Part shown: positions 58,741 to 64,000 of the stretch, in pieces
How positions within the stretch are numbered: the stretch's first letter is position 1
Layout of the letters: every line of letters starts with the position of its first letter
Source of the DNA: Megachile rotundata
Lineage: Eukaryota > Arthropoda > Insecta > Hymenoptera > Megachilidae
Direction: 5' to 3'
DNA length: 64,000 bases
Assembly (NCBI RefSeq): GCF_050947335.1
Contig: NC_134997.1
Location: 4,278,001 to 4,342,000 of the forward strand
Translations under genes and position numbers: made by a program
The notes under the pieces: model-generated
What the model saw: the letters and a program-made list of their open reading frames with translations, nothing else
Told to the model about the DNA's origin: nothing
Databases searched by the model: none

Positions 58741-59330
58741 AAACGTTTCGAGCATTCATCAAACAATCGTGAACGATCTTTAATAATCCGTCGATTGGCT
58801 GTGAGCTTCCTTTTTCATACATAGCACGTTCCTGAGAAACGTTTGACTTTGCGACTGATTGCAGGGTGAATATCTCGGGAGTTTGCTGCATTGTCGCGGA
58901 AGAATAAGAAGGGAGGCGCTGCGGCTGCGAGGGGTGCCAGTTATTTTTCCTCGCCCTTTGCTCCCCCTTAACCGGTCCTTCCTGTGAAGATTTCAAATTA
59001 CAGGCTCCAGAAACGGCGCCCCCGTTGAGGTTCGACCCCCGTGGGGGGCATCACGAAAACTTGTGCAAGACACCCTGCCTCGACCTCATAGTGTACCGAT
59101 TTCTTTCTTTCTTTTTTTTGTTCCACGCTTTTCTCTCGCTATATCTTCCACTCCACTTGCCGATATTATCGACATGACCACCCGATCGTGGGTATGCGCT
59201 CTGCATACGTTTCTTAAGAACGATTTCGTGCCGCTAACGAGCTCGTTCGCTCTCGATGCAATTCCTCCGCTTGTGGTTCAGCCTTTTGTGGAGAACCCTT
59301 TCAGAATTTTTGTTTATTTCTAAGTTTTTT
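58741..59330. other. GC-richer patch
   Basis: 58745-59290 is CpG-containing. The minus frame 58718-58996 and plus frame 59063-59323 lack domains. GAGGTTCGACCCCCGTGG resembles a tRNA B-box, but flanking arms do not pair. Confidence 0.35.
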
Positions 59331-59630
59331 TTTATAATACAAAATAAATGTCGCAGATAATTGCAGATAATTTAGATAATTGAAATTTCTTTTATACTTA
59401 AACAAAATTATAAAAAATCACGTTTATCCAGAGGAATGATATTTGTACTTTCAGGTAAAATGAAAATGTACATTTGTGAAGGGAAAAGTTTTAAATTAAA
59501 GTGTACATATGTGGACCAATAATTAAACGATATTTATGCCCTAGTCATTAATTACTTCTGTTCCAAATATTCAAGTATTTTCACAATTTAATGACAAAAT
59601 TAAGACTGTGGAATGAAAACATTTTATTTA
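59331..59630. other. AT-rich spacer
   Basis: Nothing recognised. Confidence 0.4.
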
Positions 59631-59632
59631 TA

Positions 59633-60132
59633 AGGTGAAGTGGGGTTAGTTCGTAAACGGGGCAAGTGCGTATACAGGCTATTTTTGTTACAATATGAGC
59701 GAAATTTCTCCATTTAGTATGTTTGTTTCTTTGTTTTGTTTCACTATTTCCCCTTTTATATTTCAGCTAAGAGTACTTGTTTGCAGTATAGAGTACTTGC
59801 GTAATGCAGTAAAAAGCATTTTATAGCAGATTTGTTAATAATTCTGCTCTTGCCCCATTGCACATGAAATAAAGTTTCAAAGTATTTAACTTCAAGTTAC
59901 GCTCTTACCTCATTTTTGGGGAAAGTGCAGAGGGGCTGACATTTTAAACAATTTCCTATCAAAATCAAAATGTACAAGGAAAATTAAGGTCCTAGTTAAT
60001 ATTAATTAAATAGTAGTAATTGGGCAAAGCGTTCAATATTGACAGTGTTAAGTATTTACATAGCAGACTGAAAATACTTTCGTTTAAAAACCAACTTTAC
60101 GAAAACCAGTCTGCACTTACCCCACTTCACCT
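59633..60132 (-). mobile_element. M500 MITE, copy E
   Basis: 500 bp, same orientation as copy C. TA at 59631-59632 and 60133-60134. Both TIRs are near consensus (AGGTGAAGTGGGGTTAGTTC and, complemented, AGGTGAAGTGGGGTAAGTGC). Confidence 0.94.
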
Positions 60133-60134
60133 TA

Positions 60135-60800
60135 ATAAATTCATTTCATCAATTTCAATGGTCTATTTCTCCGGAATTAATTTTGGTATATGAAATTTTT
60201 CTGATAACTTGTAGTATTATATTTGGTTTGAAAGCTTTTATTGCTACGCAGATCTCCTTTTGCATGTAATCTTTTTTCCCTCTTTCTTCGGCGTGTGACT
60301 TCATATTATAAAAACAATTATTAAAGGTATGTTATAAAATTTTGGATCATATTAACATTGTAACGAGTTTATGAATAAATAAAACTATATTTTTGTATAG
60401 TTATTATTAACATATTAGTAATATTAACAGATTAATTCGTTTAATGATTCGCCAATGGTGTTTAGTAGACTGGTCAGTGATATGTTATCATGATACTTTA
60501 TGTCAATATTCAAATAAAATTAATAAGCAATAGACTAGTACAGCTTTATTGTCTAAAAAACTATATTACATTAAATAATCACTTTAGCAAAAGAACTCTT
60601 GTTTGAATCATTACGAAACGATTTTCAAAATATTGAATCTTGAAATATCATATAAAAATATTTTTTCGTGATATAAATATTAAATTATAGGAACTTATAA
60701 ACAATATTTATGTAAAGCTGCATTTTATTATTACATTTTGAACAATTTAAATAAGGAAAAGTGTCATTGCTTATAAAATTCCCACTTACTTATTCAATAC
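60135..60800. other. AT-rich sequence
   Basis: Nothing recognised. Confidence 0.4.
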
Positions 60801-61470
60801 CGTGTCTTGTTTGAACACTACACGAATATGCAAGTCACCAAATCATTTTCCTACATTTTAAAATATTCAAATCTACAAATCCTCAAATTCTCAAATCCTC
60901 ACATGTTCAAATTATATACTGAAATCTCCAAATTTACTAATTCTCAAATCTACAAATCAATAAATCGACAAATCATCAAATATTCAAATCTCCAAATTTA
61001 CAAACTCCCAAATCTATAAATCTGCAAATTGGCAAATCACAAAATCTTCAAATGTCCTATATTCTGAAATCTCCAAATTCCTATATCCTGAAATCTCAGG
61101 GTATACAAAATGTCCAAATTCCCATATCCCAAAATCTCTAAATCTATAAAAACTGTATTCAAATTCCTATATTCCAAAATTTCCAAATCTCCAAAATGTT
61201 CCAAAAAGTTTCCGCACCCCCAATGTCCTCACATCTCCAAATTCCTACATTTCAAACACCTTGAATTCCAAGATCTGTATATGCCAAAGTTCCCATATCC
61301 TCATATCACGAAATTTCATTATATCCCAAAATCTCCAAATACTGAAATCCCGAAATCTCCAAATACTTAAATCCCTAAATCTCCAAATACTTAAATTTCA
61401 AAATCTCCAAATACTTAAATCACGAAATATCCAGATACTGAAATCCCAAAATCTCCAAATCCACAAGTAG
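60801..61470. repeat. CAAATCTCCAAAT degenerate array, C-type strand
   Basis: AAATCTCCAAATAC / TCCCAAAATCTCC units. A clear 24-bp higher-order unit (AAATCTCCAAATACTTAAAT) is seen at 61335-61460. The two plus frames are repeat shadows. Confidence 0.85.
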
Positions 61471-62440
61471 AAGTCCAACTTATCACATCTGAACTGTAAT
61501 GTTTATCGTAAATATAACACAATATTAAAGAACAAGGCTAAAACCAACCTAACCATCCATACCACCTACTACCACTAATTGTAAGATAGTTTAGTAGACT
61601 AACCTAGTAATGAAACATAAGTATCAATTAATCGTTCGACGAAGCACATACGATGATATTTTCAAGTTCAATCGAATCTACACGCTGGCGAGTGAAATTG
61701 TTCGGTCGCGCATCATTGGATCGAAAATTTTTGCCAGTCTGACGATTTATTTCCAGACCGGGCAGCGGCATCGATCGACCACGCACGGTGGCGGTAGTAA
61801 ACCTGGTTATCGCATTATCTCGGACACCGGAGACCTGCACGAGGGAAATCTATTCTATGGGGAACTTGCATTTCACGTAGGGGCCCTGCCCGATCGACTC
61901 CATTGTACGCGTACTAGCCCACCGTATCGCGTCGTGTATCTACGTACTCCGCTCTGCAGGCCCAGCACCGATAACATTCACGTACCGATAATTTTGTAAT
62001 ATCGCCGCATGCGTGTGTGTATGTGTACCAGTGGCGGGGTTGCGGGTACGGTTGTCCTGTTTGCACGGAAACTTTTCAAAATTTTCGTCGTGCATGTTAT
62101 GCGAGTATTATTCAGGCGGATGATGATAGTTCAAGTTAACAGCAGGGTTAGAATTTATGGAAGCTGAAACGATGAGAGTTCTTGTTAAGCAATACTTTAT
62201 AACTCTAAAAGCCTGGAAGCTGTCTTCTGTTCACTGAGATTTTTTGAATAAGCCAGTTGACAAACTTGAGATGAAGTGCCTTTCGCTTTTTAAAATCGAT
62301 CTTTCGAATGACTTCAAACTTCAGACATTTTTGTTATCACACTTTGAGTGCAAATTTGATCCAGTAAGTCGTATAATAATTATTTGTTGGCGTTTTACAG
62401 TCAAATGGTGAAGTTGGGAATAGGCTCACTGGAGTTTTGA
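61471..62440. other. GC-richer patch and flanks
   Basis: 61620-62060 is CpG-containing. The plus frame 61610-61999 (129 codons) is the longest single-strand-dominant frame outside repeats, but shows no domain. A 70-codon frame opposes it. It could be an exon. Evidence is weak. Confidence 0.35.
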
Positions 62441-62985
62441 AATTAAGTGGTCAAATTCATGAATTTTTTAATTATCGTGGCTCCAATTTCTTGTGTTATT
62501 AAATTCACAAATTTACGAAAGTTTAACGTTCAAATGTTCAATATATCAAACTCCCAGATTCATGAATTTCTCCGACCACTAATGTCCAAAATCCCTACTT
62601 ATTATAAGTTTACAAATTTCTAAATTCCTATGTATCTAAATTCCCAAATTTCTAAATTTCTCAAGTTTTCACATTCTTAAATTCTTCAATCTTCCAATTA
62701 CTGAACTCCTAAATTTTCAAAACACCAAATTGTCAAAATACTTTTCTTAAACTATGAAATTTCCAAATCTTCAATTGTTCCTGTTCTCAACTTCACAAAT
62801 TTCTTAATTTTTAAACCCCCAAATTTTAAATACATTAAATTCTGAAAACCCCAAATTCAAACTCTCAAATTTCTGAACTTCCAACTTTTTGTGTTTTCAA
62901 ATTCTCAAATTAACGAATTTCTAAATCCACAAATTTATAAATTTCTAAATTCTCAAATTACTAAATTCCTCCAATTTATAAATTA
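62441..62985. repeat. CTAAATTCCCAAATTT degenerate array, C-type strand
   Basis: Units as in the 38.3-39.4 kb array. Confidence 0.8.
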
Positions 62986-63480
62986 TATAAAACACGTAAA
63001 GTGTATGAAATAATATGTGAAGTGTGTGAAATGGTATATAAGTAACATACGGAGACTTTCTCTCATTTTTCTAATAAATTTCAAAATTCTTGTGGGCAAA
63101 ATTGAAGGGAGATTGTTGGGATCGTGTGACGATTCATTGTCGAGTGTGGAGGATCCGATAAGGCAGCTTTTAAAGTCCTTTAAAAAGCAATATATCGTGG
63201 AGGTGACAGAGAGCAACAGAGAGGGAGCTCTCAATAAATATCCCATGGATCCTGCTGGCACGTGACCCGCTTATCCCGCCATCTTAAATACTTGGCTGCG
63301 CGTGTCGGTCATTCCGATCGTCGCGTTAACTCTCACAAATGATCGTACGTCGTAATAGTACTACAACTTACTGATTTTAGATTGCATCGCCACATGGACA
63401 ATCAGATCCTTTACTAGAAATTCGCCCGTATATAGCTATGTACATATGAACATACATAAACTGTAATATAACAGTAACTG
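62986..63480. other. Unique sequence with a GC-richer patch at 63095-63345
   Basis: Opposed frames of 82 and 92 codons without domains. No gene is supported. Confidence 0.35.
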
Positions 63481-64000
63481 TTACAATATTGTATTTCATA
63501 ATTCTAAGTCGAAAACATCCGAAATTTCACAATTTAACAGTTAGAAAATGTAAAAGTAAGGTTCTAATATTTCAAAGTCAGAAACTTCGTAAGTGCTAAA
63601 GATATAATATTTTAAAATCCAAAAGTCAAAAAAATGTTGGAATTACAATTTTAAAAATTTCTAAATCTAGACATTTTTTATTCCTATATACCAAAATTCT
63701 TACATCTCTAAATCTCCGCATCCCAAAGTCTTCATGTTCCAAAATATATACCAAAATTCTAACGACTCAACATATCCATATTACAAAAATCTTGTAACCT
63801 GAAATCCGTGTGTTCTATTATCTTTATATTAAAAAATCTTTAAATTTCCAAATTCCTACATTCTGAAATCTCCACATTGCCTACATTCCAAAATCCCCAA
63901 ATCTCCAAATCTCCAAACTTCCATATTTCTAAATCTTCATATCTCCAAATTTCCAAATCTTTAAATCCACAAATCCCTAAATCTCCAAGTCTCCAAATCT
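63481..64000. repeat. CCAAATCTCCAAAT degenerate array, runs off the window
   Basis: Loose units from 63500, regular CCAAATCTCCAAATYT from 63840 to the window end. Confidence 0.8.

Noticed and set aside
59020..59050. tRNA/SINE B-box-like GAGGTTCGACCCCCG
   Set aside because: The flanks do not form a T-stem, there is no A-box at the right distance, and no second copy occurs in the window.
61610..61999. 129-codon ORF as a host exon
   Set aside because: No recognisable domain, an opposing ORF exists, and GC-richer patches here all generate such frames. It is kept only as a weak candidate patch.

Overview
The window looks like intergenic or intronic DNA from an insect nuclear genome, most likely a hymenopteran (bee-like). 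That assignment is inference. It rests on the very AT-rich base composition, the metazoan DNA-transposon families present (mariner DD37D, pogo/psq-type, piggyBac-like, hAT), an ND1 fragment that reads best with the invertebrate mitochondrial code, and many long degenerate AAATTYCYAAAT-type arrays. I found no intact host protein-coding gene, rRNA or convincing tRNA. Almost all open frames are short and fall in satellite arrays or in isolated GC-richer patches. No bacterial-style operons, promoters or terminators apply.

Layout. The sequence alternates between three components. (1) Degenerate minisatellite arrays with 8-33 bp periods, e.g. 0.5-1.1, 2.5-3.2, 4.3-5.1, 6.9-7.9, 9.4-10.9, 11.9-12.2, 15.7-16.6, 18.0-18.4, 20.0-20.8, 38.3-39.4, 44.5-45.4, 47.2-50.1, 51.2-52.3, 53.3-54.3, 55.3-56.2, 57.5-58.7, 60.8-61.5 and 62.4-64.0 kb. 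(2) Nonautonomous or broken transposable elements whose ends can be placed exactly. (3) About 25 GC-richer, non-repetitive patches of 0.25-1 kb, spaced about 2-3 kb apart, which are candidate regulatory or conserved noncoding DNA.

Mobile elements with defined ends: a 670-bp piggyBac-like derivative with TTAA flanks (5291-5960); a 733-bp mariner with an internally deleted transposase (9916-10648); two copies of a 1.18-kb pogo/psq-type element in opposite orientation (13936-15114 and 41589-42769); five copies of a 0.5-kb TA-flanked MITE (17.3, 35.5, 50.5, 55.3 and 59.6 kb); two copies of a 0.58-kb TIR element (18.9 and a truncated copy at 54.9 kb); a 447-bp hAT-type MITE with a perfect 8-bp duplication (33254-33700); a 0.74-kb element with 33-bp inverted repeats (34604-35341); and a 2.04-kb solo LTR with a 4-bp duplication (47809-49846). 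A mitochondrial ND1 fragment (NUMT) lies at 21.6-22.06 kb.

How it fits together. Several elements sit inside minisatellite arrays, and in each case the array continues across the insertion. Both TA-flanked families share terminal AAGGTRA, and each carries many internal copies of its own subterminal motif (GTCAACTAYTR in the pogo-like family, GGGGYAAGNGC in the MITE). This is the most interesting mechanistic hint in the window. I do not see a clear new multi-gene system.
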